From contig NZ_JAHCST010000026.1 of assembly GCF_018476525.1 (NCBI RefSeq), positions 1 to 64,000 of the forward strand: a stretch of DNA of 64,000 nucleotides, written 5' to 3'. Numbering within the stretch: position 1 is the first letter of the stretch; the number at the start of each line of letters is the position of its first letter. The notes below the pieces were generated by a model. The model searched no databases, had not been told where the DNA came from, and saw nothing but the letters and a program-made list of their open reading frames with translations. The DNA is from Acrocarpospora catenulata (GTDB lineage: Bacteria > Actinomycetota > Actinomycetes > Streptosporangiales > Streptosporangiaceae). Of this stretch, positions 13,700 to 21,969 are shown one piece after another. Position numbers and translations under genes: made by a program.

Positions 13700-15259
13700 A
13701 TGCGCAACGCCGGACTGGGCGGCTGGCCGTTCCGACGGGCCCGGATGAACCCTGACCGGGCCGCGTTCGTCTTCGAGGATCGGTCGGTCAGCTACGCCGA
13801 GTTCCACGAGCGTACGGCGCGGCTCGCGGCACGGCTGCGCGAGGCGGGCGTGCGGGCCGGGGACCGGGTCGCCTACCTCGGCCCCAACCACATCGCCTTC
13901 GCCGAGACCATGTTCGCCACCCACCTGCTCGGCGGCGTCTTCGTTCCGATCAACGCGCGGCTGGCCGTCCCCGAGATCGCGTACATGCTGGCCGACTCGG
14001 GCGCCGCCGTCCTGATCTACGCGCCGGAGTGCGCCGCGGCGGCGCGCGAGCTTCCCGCGCCGCGCACGGTGGTGGCGCTGGGACCGCCCAGGCCGGGCGA
14101 GCGGGAGTACCAGACCTGGCTGTCGGAGGGCGATCCCACGCCGATCGACCTTCCGGTGACGCTCGACGCCCTCGCCCTCATCCTCTACACCTCGGGCACC
14201 ACGGGAGCCCCCAAGGGCGCCATGCTCAGCCACGCCAACCTGGTCTGGAACTGCTTCAACGTGCTGGCCGGCATCGACGTGACGAGCACCGAGGTCACGC
14301 TGGTCAGCGCGCCGCTCTTCCACGTCGCGGCGTTGAACCAGACCCTCCTGCCGACCTTCCTCAAAGGCGGCAGGTCGGTCATCATGCCGTCCTGGGACGT
14401 GGACCGCTGCTACGACCTCATCGAGAAGCACCGCGTCACCTGGATGTTCGGCGTCACCGCGATGTTCGCCGCGCTCGCCCGGTCACCCCGGTGGGCGTCC
14501 GCCGACCTGTCCTCGGTGCGCACCCTGATGGCCGGGGGAGTGGCCGTTCCGGTCCCGCTGATCCGCGCTTACCAGGAGCGGGGCCTGGTCTTCTGCCAGG
14601 GGTACGGGCTGACGGAGACCTCGCCGGGGGCGACCTTCCTGGAGGCGAGCGAGAGCGCGCGCAAGGTGGGGTCGGCCGGGGTGCCGGTGTTCTTCGCCGA
14701 CGTGCGCGTGGTCCGGGCCGATCTCACCCCCGCGGCGGCGGGCGAGCCGGGCGAGGTACTCATCCGGGGGCCGAACGTGACGCCCGGCTACTGGCGGAAC
14801 CCGGAGGCGACCGCCGCCGCGCTGACCGAGGGCGGCTGGTTCCGCTCCGGGGACGTCGCCACCCTCGACGAGGAGGGGCACCTGTACATCGTCGACCGGG
14901 TGAAGGACATGTACATCTCGGGCGGGGAGAACGTCTACCCGGCTCAGGTGGAGGCTGTGCTCTTCGAGCACCCGGCGGTGGCGGAGGCCGCCGTGGTCGG
15001 CGTGCCCGACCAGACCTGGGGGGAGGTCGGCAGGGCCTTCGTGGTGCCCCGCGAGGGTTGCGTCCTCACCCCTGACGAACTGCGCGCGTTCCTTCGCCCC
15101 AGGCTCGCCAAGTACAAGATCCCCGTGTACGTCGACATCGTGGCCGCCCTGCCCAGAACCGGGTCCGGAAAGATCCGCAAACCCGACCTTCGCGCCAGGC
15201 CGCTCCCGGTCCCCTCGTCGCCGGTCGATGCTCCCATCGGCGACGGGGGACCCGGCTGA
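13700..15259 (+). CDS. Acyl-CoA synthetase, probable hydroxycinnamoyl-CoA ligase
   Basis: A 519-residue ANL-superfamily enzyme with all core motifs: A3 YTSGTTGAPKG near residue 156, A5 GYGLTETSPG near 300, A7 YRSGD-like FRSGDVA near 378, A8 VKDMYISGGENVYP near 400, and the A10 lysine in GSGKIRK near 494. These enzymes join a carboxylic acid to CoA through an acyl-adenylate. The pairing with a PaaX regulator, an MHS carrier and a ketoacyl-CoA hydrolase relic resembles the couL/couT/couO genes for p-coumarate catabolism, so hydroxycinnamate is the best guess; a fatty acid cannot be excluded. ATG at 13700 follows GGGAG. Confidence 0.85.
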   Translation: MRNAGLGGWPFRRARMNPDRAAFVFEDRSVSYAEFHERTARLAARLREAGVRAGDRVAYLGPNHIAFAETMFATHLLGGVFVPINARLAVPEIAYMLADSGAAVLIYAPECAAAARELPAPRTVVALGPPRPGEREYQTWLSEGDPTPIDLPVTLDALALILYTSGTTGAPKGAMLSHANLVWNCFNVLAGIDVTSTEVTLVSAPLFHVAALNQTLLPTFLKGGRSVIMPSWDVDRCYDLIEKHRVTWMFGVTAMFAALARSPRWASADLSSVRTLMAGGVAVPVPLIRAYQERGLVFCQGYGLTETSPGATFLEASESARKVGSAGVPVFFADVRVVRADLTPAAAGEPGEVLIRGPNVTPGYWRNPEATAAALTEGGWFRSGDVATLDEEGHLYIVDRVKDMYISGGENVYPAQVEAVLFEHPAVAEAAVVGVPDQTWGEVGRAFVVPREGCVLTPDELRAFLRPRLAKYKIPVYVDIVAALPRTGSGKIRKPDLRARPLPVPSSPVDAPIGDGGPG

Positions 15260-15272
15260 CCCGGCCGAGCGG

Positions 15273-16217
15273 TCAGGGGTGGTCAGGCCCCGGCGGGCTG
15301 ATCCGGTCCAGCCAGTGCAGGATGCCGGCCACGTTCGACGGCGCTCCGCTGAGCATTTCGAAGTGTTCGGCCCGCTCGTCCGCATTCTGCAGAGCCCCGT
15401 ACCGGTCCTTCGTCCGATCCCGGACCATGGCGACCGCATGATCCAGGTCCAGCCCTTCAGACCGAGCCTGCTTCGTCAGATCCACCCAGATCCGAAGTTC
15501 CTCAGCAGAACGGTCGAGGATGGAAGTCACATCGTCGACCGGCCCGTAGTGGCTGAAGAGCAGCCGTTCAGGCCCAAGGTCTTGGAAGAGGGCAATAGAC
15601 GCGAGAGCCACGTCGAGGTCGAAGTCCGGCGGAGGCGTCGCGGGCCGCAGATCACCGGTCTCCGGCATGTAGACCCCGGCGGCGTCCCCGACATACAGAT
15701 CGCCGGTGAACGAGTCGATCAACCCGACGTGGTGTTTGGCGTGCCCAGGGGAGTAGTGGCTGCTCAGCGTCCGCCCATCACCGAGATCGATGGCACCGGT
15801 ATCGCCAAGAGCCCGAATCCGGGCCGCATCGGTAGGCGCCAGCGACCCGAAGAGCACATCCAGCTTGTCCCCCCACACCATTTTCGCGCTGGCCATCAAC
15901 CGCGACGGATCAACCAGATGCCTTGCCCCCTTCTCATGCACCACGATCTCCGCCGCCGGAAACATCCCCGCGATGTCCCCCACCCCGCCCGCATGATCGA
16001 GATGAATATGCGTCACCACCACAGTGGCAAGGTCCCCGGCCCCCACCCCCAACGACGCGAGCGCATCCCGCACCACCGGCGCCGAGGTCGCGGTCCCCGT
16101 CTCCACCAGACACGGCCGCGACCCCAGAATCAAATAGCCGGCAGTAATCCCCGAATACCCCGCCATCCGAGTATCGATCTCATACACATCCCCACCGAGC
16201 GCCCGCACAGTATCCAC
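15273..16217 (-). CDS. MBL-fold metallohydrolase
   Basis: A 314-residue protein with the metallo-beta-lactamase metal site THIHLDHAGG near residues 69-78, further ligands in SPGHAKHHVG and GDAAG, and a C-terminal His in FSHYGP. A helical tail (about 240-314) covers the active site. It probably hydrolyses a thioester or ester, but the substrate cannot be inferred. GTG at 16217 starts the frame. It converges on the acyl-CoA ligase gene with only 13 bp between the stop codons. Confidence 0.85.
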   Translation of the reverse strand: MDTVRALGGDVYEIDTRMAGYSGITAGYLILGSRPCLVETGTATSAPVVRDALASLGVGAGDLATVVVTHIHLDHAGGVGDIAGMFPAAEIVVHEKGARHLVDPSRLMASAKMVWGDKLDVLFGSLAPTDAARIRALGDTGAIDLGDGRTLSSHYSPGHAKHHVGLIDSFTGDLYVGDAAGVYMPETGDLRPATPPPDFDLDVALASIALFQDLGPERLLFSHYGPVDDVTSILDRSAEELRIWVDLTKQARSEGLDLDHAVAMVRDRTKDRYGALQNADERAEHFEMLSGAPSNVAGILHWLDRISPPGPDHP

Positions 16218-16283
16218 GCAGCGAGCCTAAGAGCCCCCAACCCCCGGAACCAAGCCCACCCCTCACCTCACACCCAAACGGCC

Positions 16284-16302
16284 CCCCGTGCCGAGGACGG
16301 GG
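16284..16302 (-). terminator. Short hairpin after the DUF1015 gene
   Basis: CCCCGT (16284-16289) pairs with ACGGGG (16297-16302) across a 7-base loop, just past the DUF1015 stop. The stem is short with no clear T-tract. The rest of 16218-16310 holds nothing else I recognise. Confidence 0.4.
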
Positions 16303-16310
16303 CAGGTGTT

Positions 16311-17561
16311 TCAGGCGTCCAGGGGGCGGTCTGCCGTGAAGGTGCGGAGTATCAGGCCGGTGGCTGGTTTCGGGGCGAAGGAGGTGGACTTGCGGGGGAC
16401 CCGTTCGCCGTTGGTGGCGACGGTGAAGACTTCGTCGGCGTTCAGGGGGTTGAGGAGGACGGCTGTGCCGCCGTGGCGTTGGGCGAGACGTACGGCGGCT
16501 TCGGCGTCGTGGTGGACGATGAGGACGTTCTGCTCGCTGTCGTCGAGTCCCCAGACCTTCGGGAGGAGGAACTCGTCGAGGATCGAGGTGCTCAGGGCCC
16601 GCCACGCGGGCGAGCGGTCCTTCGGCATGGCGTGGCCGACCTGGAGGGGGTCGGGATCGGTGAGCAGATGGGCGTTGCCGTCGCCGGCCAGGACAAAGGC
16701 CGGCCCCTGAGCGGTGGCCAGACCGGCGAGGGCGTCGTCCAGCGCCGGAAACTCGTGGACCTGCCAGGATCCTTTGGCGCGAGCCACCGCCTCCTCCAGC
16801 GGAAGCGCGGGGATGACGCGGTGGATGGCCTTCAGGGACGGAGGATAGACCGTGGAGTCCACCAGGAGCGCGAGCCCACGGTCCCACGGCCCCGGGAGGC
16901 CATGTTCGACGCGGAGTGCCTCATAGCTGGCATAGCGGTGGTGGCCGTCGGCGATGAGCGCCTGCCGGTCCCGCAGGTCGGCGGCGATCACGGCGATTTC
17001 GCCCGGGTCGATGATCGCCCAGAGGCGGTGGCGCGTGCCGTCGTGGGAGTGCCCGTCGACCAGCGCCGGCCGTTCGGCGGCGACCGAGTCCACCAGACCG
17101 GAGGCCGGCCCGCCGCCCGCGTACAGCAGGAAGATGGGTTCCAGGTTGGCCTCGGTGCTCCGGGTCAGAGCCAGGCGATCAGCCACAGGACCGGGCATGA
17201 CGTTCTCGTGGGGAAGCACCGCACCGGACCCGACGCCCACCGCGCCGATCAGGCCACGCTGGAAGAAACCGGCGCCACTCTGCTCGTACACGTAGACGGC
17301 CGGTTCCGGATCAACGCGCAGCACGCCGGAGTCGAGCCATTCGCCGAGAAGCGCCCGGGCGTCGCCGTAGTGCCCCGCGCCGGGAAGGATCAGCCGGACC
17401 ACGTTGTTGGGGTGGAGGTCCAGAAGATGCCGGACATCGTCGGGGGAAATCAGGTCGTACGGTGGGGACGTGACGTCAGCCACGTCAGCGGTGGCGAAAC
17501 GCACGCCGTGGAACGGGCGCAGCACCAGTCCCGCCCGTTCAGAACTCTCCATACCGGGCAT
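16311..17561 (-). CDS. DUF1015 family protein
   Basis: A 416-residue cytoplasmic protein matching DUF1015 throughout: LRPFHGVRF at the start, SPPYDLISPDD, then the ADGHHRYASYEALR signature near residue 210 and a C-terminal VPRKSTSFAPKP. The family is widespread, and its conserved histidines and acids suggest an enzyme, but I know of no established reaction. ATG at 17561 or 17552 are both possible; neither has a strong ribosome site. It diverges from the TPR gene over 78 bp, a layout kept in many actinobacteria. Confidence 0.88.
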   Translation of the reverse strand: MPGMESSERAGLVLRPFHGVRFATADVADVTSPPYDLISPDDVRHLLDLHPNNVVRLILPGAGHYGDARALLGEWLDSGVLRVDPEPAVYVYEQSGAGFFQRGLIGAVGVGSGAVLPHENVMPGPVADRLALTRSTEANLEPIFLLYAGGGPASGLVDSVAAERPALVDGHSHDGTRHRLWAIIDPGEIAVIAADLRDRQALIADGHHRYASYEALRVEHGLPGPWDRGLALLVDSTVYPPSLKAIHRVIPALPLEEAVARAKGSWQVHEFPALDDALAGLATAQGPAFVLAGDGNAHLLTDPDPLQVGHAMPKDRSPAWRALSTSILDEFLLPKVWGLDDSEQNVLIVHHDAEAAVRLAQRHGGTAVLLNPLNADEVFTVATNGERVPRKSTSFAPKPATGLILRTFTADRPLDA

Positions 17562-17639
17562 GCTGCCATAAAGGCCCGGACTCCCCACCGGTGCGGTGCC
17601 CGGTCCCTCAGCAACTCGCTTCGCAGGAGGCCCCACACA

Positions 17640-18059
17640 ATGGTGCAAGCACATGGCGGCGCCGCCGATTCCCCAGGCGGCCCCGTCGGCGACGTCTACG
17701 ACTGGTATCAGCGGGGCGTGAAACTCCTGGAGGAGGGCAGCCCGGCCGCGGCGGCGGCACTGCTGGAGCGGGCCGCCGGCGCCGAACCGGAGTCCCGCAG
17801 CATCCGCGAGGCGCTGGCCAGGGCCCAGTTCAACTCCAAGCGGTACGAGGAGGCGGCGTCCAGTTTCCGGTGGATCGTGGAGAGCAATCCGTCGGAGGAC
17901 TACGCCTACTACGGCCTCGGCATGGCTCTGTGGCGCACCGGCGACATCGAGGGCGCCCAGGAGCCGCTGGCGATGGCCGTGGCGATGCGCCCCGACCTGC
18001 GGCACTACGTCTCCGCGCTGACCCAGATCCGGGCGACCCTGGACGCGAGGCGGGCGTGA
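17640..18059 (+). CDS. Small tetratricopeptide repeat protein
   Basis: A 139-residue protein holding about three TPR-like helix pairs (residues 20-130: AAAALLERAAGAEPESRSIR, RYEEAASSFRWIVESNPSE, DIEGAQEPLAMAVAMRPD). There is no signal peptide, so it is probably a cytoplasmic adaptor. ATG at 17640 follows AGGAGG. Its stop overlaps the GTG of the HAD phosphatase gene, so the two are translationally coupled and may act together. Confidence 0.85.
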   Translation: MVQAHGGAADSPGGPVGDVYDWYQRGVKLLEEGSPAAAAALLERAAGAEPESRSIREALARAQFNSKRYEEAASSFRWIVESNPSEDYAYYGLGMALWRTGDIEGAQEPLAMAVAMRPDLRHYVSALTQIRATLDARRA

Positions 18060-19051
18060 CCCAGCTGATCGACCGGTACGACACCCTCCTGCTCGACCTC
18101 GACGGCGTCGTCTACCTCGGGCGGCACGCGGTCCCCGGTGCCCCCGAGGCGCTCCGCGCGGCCCGCGAACGCTCGGTGCGGCTGGCCTACGTCACCAACA
18201 ACGCCTCCCGCACCCCGGCGGCCATCGCCGAGCATCTCACCCACCTGGGCGTGCCCGCCGCCCCCGAGGACGTGGTCACCTCGGCCCAGGCCGCCGCACG
18301 CCTGATCGCCGAGCACGTGCCCGCCGGGTCGCCGGTGCTGGTGGTGGGCGGCACGGGCCTGCGCAGCGCGCTGCGCGCCTTCGGCCTGCGCCCGGTCACC
18401 ACCGCCCGCGACGAACCCGCCGCCGTCGTCCAGGGCATCTGGGACGGCATCTCGTACGGGCTGCTGGCCGAGGGGACGCTCGCGGTCCGCCGGGGGGCCT
18501 GGTTCGTGGCCGCCAACGCCGACACCACGATGCCGACCGATCGCGGTGAGCTTCCCGGAAACGGGTCGATGACCCGGGTGATCGCCGCCGCCACCGGGGT
18601 TTCGCCGGTCGTGGCGGGCAAGCCGGAGCCTCCGCTGCACCGGGAGTCGGTCATCCGTACCGGGGCGCAGCGGCCGCTGGTGGTCGGCGACCGGCTGGAC
18701 ACCGACATCGAAGGGGCCACCCGGGCGGGCGTGGACAGCCTGCTCGTGCTCACCGGCGTCGCCACCCCGCTCGACCTGCTCACCGCGCCGCCCCAACACC
18801 GGCCCACCCACATCGCCGCCGACCTGTCCGGCCTGCACGCCCCCGCGGCGGAGGTAGGCCAGGCCGGGGACGGCTGGCACTGTGGCGGTTGGACGGCGGC
18901 CTGGGCGGAGCACCGCCTCGTGCTCACGGGGGACGGCGTCCCCATGGACGCCCTGCGCGCGGCCTGCGCGGCCACCTGGTCGGCGGTGGGCGGGCACACG
19001 GCGGACGAGGACGCGGTCAAGCCGGTGCTGGGGGTACTGCCGCAGAACTAA
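18056..19051 (+). CDS. HAD-superfamily hydrolase, class IIA (NagD-like)
   Basis: A 331-residue phosphatase with all HAD motifs: DLDGVVYLG (nucleophile Asp near residue 14), TNNAS (motif II), the GKPEP lysine (motif III) and GDRLDTDIEGA (motif IV). The cap is the C2A type of NagD, phosphoglycolate phosphatase and related enzymes. A C-terminal extension of about 60 residues is typical of actinobacterial members. The GTG start overlaps the TPR stop codon. Possible roles include metabolite-damage repair of sugar phosphates; the substrate is not shown by sequence. Confidence 0.88.
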   Translation: MTQLIDRYDTLLLDLDGVVYLGRHAVPGAPEALRAARERSVRLAYVTNNASRTPAAIAEHLTHLGVPAAPEDVVTSAQAAARLIAEHVPAGSPVLVVGGTGLRSALRAFGLRPVTTARDEPAAVVQGIWDGISYGLLAEGTLAVRRGAWFVAANADTTMPTDRGELPGNGSMTRVIAAATGVSPVVAGKPEPPLHRESVIRTGAQRPLVVGDRLDTDIEGATRAGVDSLLVLTGVATPLDLLTAPPQHRPTHIAADLSGLHAPAAEVGQAGDGWHCGGWTAAWAEHRLVLTGDGVPMDALRAACAATWSAVGGHTADEDAVKPVLGVLPQN

Positions 19052-19081
19052 CGCAGCCTCGCTGGCGCACGGGCTGTGGGA

Positions 19082-19109
19082 ACGGCCGCCACCCGTCGGG
19101 GGCGGCCGT
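19082..19109. terminator. Terminator between HAD and SCP2 genes
   Basis: A 9-bp stem ACGGCCGCC/GGCGGCCGT (19082-19090 with 19101-19109) closes a 10-base loop between the convergent genes. It touches the SCP2 stop codon. Confidence 0.65.
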
Positions 19110-19456
19110 CAGAGCAGGCGGCGCAGCCGGAGGAGGTCGCCGAGGCTGGCGTCGATTTTGACGCGGCCGCCGAGGAGGGCCCGGCCCATGTCGAGGTCGC
19201 CGTTGACCAGCGCGATGAGGTCGTCGCTGCCGATGGTGAGCCGGACCTCGGCCGGGCGTCCGTTCTCCGGCGGCGCGTCCTTGAACGGGTCCAGGCCGTT
19301 GGGGTGGATGCGTCCGTAGAAGGTGACGTCGAGGTCGGTGACCCGGCACGAGAGCCGCCGCTCGACGATATGCCTGGCGCGGTCCTCATCACTGATCTCG
19401 TCGAACTGCTCGACGAGTTTTTCCAGCGCCGCCCGGCATTCCTCGACGGTCGCCAT
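19109..19456 (-). CDS. SCP2 sterol-binding-like small protein
   Basis: A 115-residue protein with an SCP2-like fold pattern: charged N-terminal helix, then strands holding LSCRVTDLDVTFYGRI and EVRLTIGSDDLIALVNGD, and the amphipathic helix LGGRVKIDASLGDLLRLRRL at the end. These proteins bind lipids or other hydrophobic ligands. ATG at 19456 follows GAGGGGTGG; a longer frame to 19471 starts inside that ribosome site. It converges with the HAD gene and diverges from the phasin-like gene. Confidence 0.8.
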   Translation of the reverse strand: MATVEECRAALEKLVEQFDEISDEDRARHIVERRLSCRVTDLDVTFYGRIHPNGLDPFKDAPPENGRPAEVRLTIGSDDLIALVNGDLDMGRALLGGRVKIDASLGDLLRLRRLL

Positions 19457-19578
19457 GCGTCCACCCCTCATTTGTCCGGACCGGTCAAATGCCTCTCCAC
19501 CTACGGACGGTAGCGTTCCACCTGAGTACTACGCGAAATCTGGCACGTGGGGGCGTGTCAGGGACAAGGGGGGTTCGC

Positions 19579-20595
19579 ATGGTGTTCGAAGCACTACGAG
19601 GGTACGTTCAGGTGGCCACCGGCCTCACGGAGGTTACCAAATCCAAGGCCCAGGTGGCCGTCCGGGACCTGCTCGCCTCCAGGGACGCGAGCCTCGGACA
19701 GGTGTCCGCGCAGGCCGGCCAGCTGGTCGACGAGCTCGTCGCGGTCGGCAGGGCCAATCGGGAGCAACTCCGCAAGATGATCCGCACCGAGGTGGACCGG
19801 GTACTGCTGGTCCTCGATCTCGTACGCGCGGAGAAGGTCGACCGCCTCCAGGACCGGGTCGAGGAACTGGAATCTCGCCTCGCGGCAAGCAACGGCACCA
19901 AGCCCAAGTCCAGGACGGCCGCCGGCAAGAAGCCTGCGGGCAAGAAAGCGGCGACCAAGTCCACACTCAAGGCCGAGAAGGCGGCCAAGACCATCAAGTC
20001 CGCGAAGACCGCCAAGTCGACGAAAACCATCAAGGCTGCGAAGCCCGCCAAACCATCCAGGACCACGGGACCGTCCAAGCTGACGGCCGCCAAGAGCAAG
20101 ACCACCCCGGGCACCAAGCGCACCACCAAGACGACCGCCACCAGGGTCGCGGCGGCCGCCGCCACCCGTCCCGGCATCACCAGCAAGGTCAGGACGGCCA
20201 CCGCGAAGTCCCCCGCGAAGCGCGCTTCCGATAGCGTCAGGGCGACTAGCGTGAAGGGCGCCGCCGCCCGGAGCCGTACGGCGAGCAGGCCGGGCACGGC
20301 GGCGACCGGCAAGACCACGAGGACCACCGGCATCACCAAGAGCACCACTGCGACCACCAGGACCACCAGGACCACCAGGACGACGACGGCGGCGAAGAAG
20401 GCCACCACTGGCAAGATCGCGGCGGCCAGGACGCCCGCCAGGAAGGCGATCACCGGCCAGATCGCGACCCGCGCCAAGAGCAGCAAAGGCACGGGAAGCA
20501 CGGTGAATGCCAAGTCCGCGGGAAGCACCAAAAGCACAGTGAGCGCCAGGAGCGGCCGAGGCGCGAATAGCAGGGCCACCGGAGGGGGCAAATGA
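19579..20595 (+). CDS. Phasin-like protein with long Lys/Ala/Thr histone H1-like tail
   Basis: A 338-residue protein. The first 110 residues are helical and phasin-like (LRGYVQVATGLTEVTKSKAQ, then a coiled coil through VRAEKVDRLQDRVEELESRL). The remaining 225 are a basic, disordered tail of Lys, Ala, Thr and Ser, with KTTKTT, RTTRTT and AAKK runs like bacterial histone H1-like proteins. The tail probably binds nucleic acid or polyphosphate; a role in granules or the nucleoid is inference. ATG at 19579 follows GGGGGG. The stop overlaps the next gene's ATG. Confidence 0.82.
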   Translation: MVFEALRGYVQVATGLTEVTKSKAQVAVRDLLASRDASLGQVSAQAGQLVDELVAVGRANREQLRKMIRTEVDRVLLVLDLVRAEKVDRLQDRVEELESRLAASNGTKPKSRTAAGKKPAGKKAATKSTLKAEKAAKTIKSAKTAKSTKTIKAAKPAKPSRTTGPSKLTAAKSKTTPGTKRTTKTTATRVAAAAATRPGITSKVRTATAKSPAKRASDSVRATSVKGAAARSRTASRPGTAATGKTTRTTGITKSTTATTRTTRTTRTTTAAKKATTGKIAAARTPARKAITGQIATRAKSSKGTGSTVNAKSAGSTKSTVSARSGRGANSRATGGGK

Positions 20596-21098
20596 CAGAA
20601 CGGGGTTCTGACCAGGCCGGCGCGGAACGCACCGCGACCAGCGCCGGCCTGGCGTTCCTCCGCAACATGCAGCCGGAACGCCCGAAAACCGGCTTCCGCG
20701 GCATGCGCCCATCCCCGGCTCCCCAACCGGAGCCCGGGGATGGTTCGGCGAACGTGGCGACCCAGGAGCCTGGGAATGGTCCGGCCGCCACGGCCGTCCC
20801 GGAGTTCGGAGATGGTTCGGCGGACCCGGCTACCCAGGTGGCCGGGGATGGTTCGGCTGTCCCGGAGTCCGGGGTCCCGGTGGCTTCGCCGGCCCCGGCG
20901 CCGCGTGAGGCGTACGAGAACGCCGGTGGTGAACCCGCGAGCGGGCCAGGGCGTACCTCGGGAGGCGATCGGGTCGCGGCGGCGGTGGCGCGGCTGGAGG
21001 GGCTGGCTGAGCGGCCCGTCGGGGAGCATGTGGGTGTCTACGAGGAGGTTCTCGGTGAGCTGGAGAGCACGCTCGCGTCGGTGGACGAGCGTACGTGA
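20592..21098 (+). CDS. Small actinobacterial protein with conserved C-terminal helix, unknown function
   Basis: A 168-residue protein. Residues 1 to about 120 are low-complexity Pro/Gly/Ala, with four degenerate EPGDGSA-type repeats (about 46-95) mirrored by a CCGGGGATGGTTCGGC-type DNA repeat. The conserved part is the last 40 residues (VARLEGLAERPVGEHVGVYE, then a leucine-rich helix), which looks like a small binding module. It starts at an ATGA overlap with the phasin-like gene and precedes tlyA by 52 bp, the usual actinobacterial neighbourhood. Confidence 0.78.
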   Translation: MTERGSDQAGAERTATSAGLAFLRNMQPERPKTGFRGMRPSPAPQPEPGDGSANVATQEPGNGPAATAVPEFGDGSADPATQVAGDGSAVPESGVPVASPAPAPREAYENAGGEPASGPGRTSGGDRVAAAVARLEGLAERPVGEHVGVYEEVLGELESTLASVDERT

Positions 21099-21150
21099 AC
21101 GCGAGCGGTGACCTTCACGCGCCGCCCGCACCGAGGGTGGGGGCGGCGCG

Positions 21151-21969
21151 ATGACCCAGCGGCGGCGGTTGGACAGCGAACTGGTCCGGCGGAAGCTGGC
21201 CCGCTCCCGGGAGCAGGCCGCCCAGCTCATCGAGGCGGGCCGGGTGTCTGTCGGCGGCCAGGTCGCGGGCAAGGCGGCCACCCAGGTGGACACCGCGTCC
21301 GCGATCGTGGTGGCCGAGGACCCGGGCGGGCCTGACTACGTGTCCAGGGGGGCGCACAAGCTGCTCGGCGCCCTCAAGGCGTTCGGCTTCGCCGTGGAGG
21401 GGCGCCGCTGCCTGGACGCGGGCGCCTCCACCGGCGGCTTCACCGACGTGCTGCTCCGTCACGGCGCCGCGCACGTGCTGGCCGTGGACGTCGGCTACGG
21501 CCAGCTGGCCTGGTCGCTGCGGACGGACGCGCGGGTGACCGTGCTGGAGCGCACGAACGTCCGCGACCTCACCCCCGAGACCCCGGAGCTGGCCGGCGAG
21601 CCGCCGTCGCTGATCGTCGGCGACCTGTCGTTCATCTCGCTCCGCCTGGTGCTGCCCGCGCTGACCGGCTGCCTCGCCGAAGGCGGCGAGCTGGTCATGC
21701 TGGTCAAGCCCCAGTTCGAGGTGGGCAAGGGCAAGGTCGGCACGGGCGGCGTGGTCCGCGACCCGGCGCTGCGGGCCGAGGCCGTCAGCGAGGTCGCGGC
21801 CGCCGCCCACAGCCTGGGACTCACGGTGAAGGGCGTGACCGCCAGCCCGCTGCCCGGCCCGTCGGGAAACGTGGAGTACCTGATCTGGCTCGGCAAGGGC
21901 GAGGGCCATCCGGCGGTCGAGGACCTGGAGAAGGAAGTCGGCCGCGCGGTCGCGGAGGGGCCGCGGTGA
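21151..21969 (+). CDS. tlyA: TlyA family rRNA (cytidine-2'-O)-methyltransferase
   Basis: A 272-residue enzyme with an N-terminal S4 RNA-binding domain (RRLDSELVRRKLARSREQA, residues 4-60) and an FtsJ-like SAM domain (LDAGASTGGFTDVLL near residue 90, DVGYGQLAW, then DLSFISLRL and VKPQFE). TlyA methylates 16S C1409 and 23S C1920 and is needed for capreomycin sensitivity in mycobacteria. ATG at 21151 follows GGGTGGGGG. Its end overlaps nadK by four bases, so tlyA-nadK-recN form a coupled group. Confidence 0.95.
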   Translation: MTQRRRLDSELVRRKLARSREQAAQLIEAGRVSVGGQVAGKAATQVDTASAIVVAEDPGGPDYVSRGAHKLLGALKAFGFAVEGRRCLDAGASTGGFTDVLLRHGAAHVLAVDVGYGQLAWSLRTDARVTVLERTNVRDLTPETPELAGEPPSLIVGDLSFISLRLVLPALTGCLAEGGELVMLVKPQFEVGKGKVGTGGVVRDPALRAEAVSEVAAAAHSLGLTVKGVTASPLPGPSGNVEYLIWLGKGEGHPAVEDLEKEVGRAVAEGPR

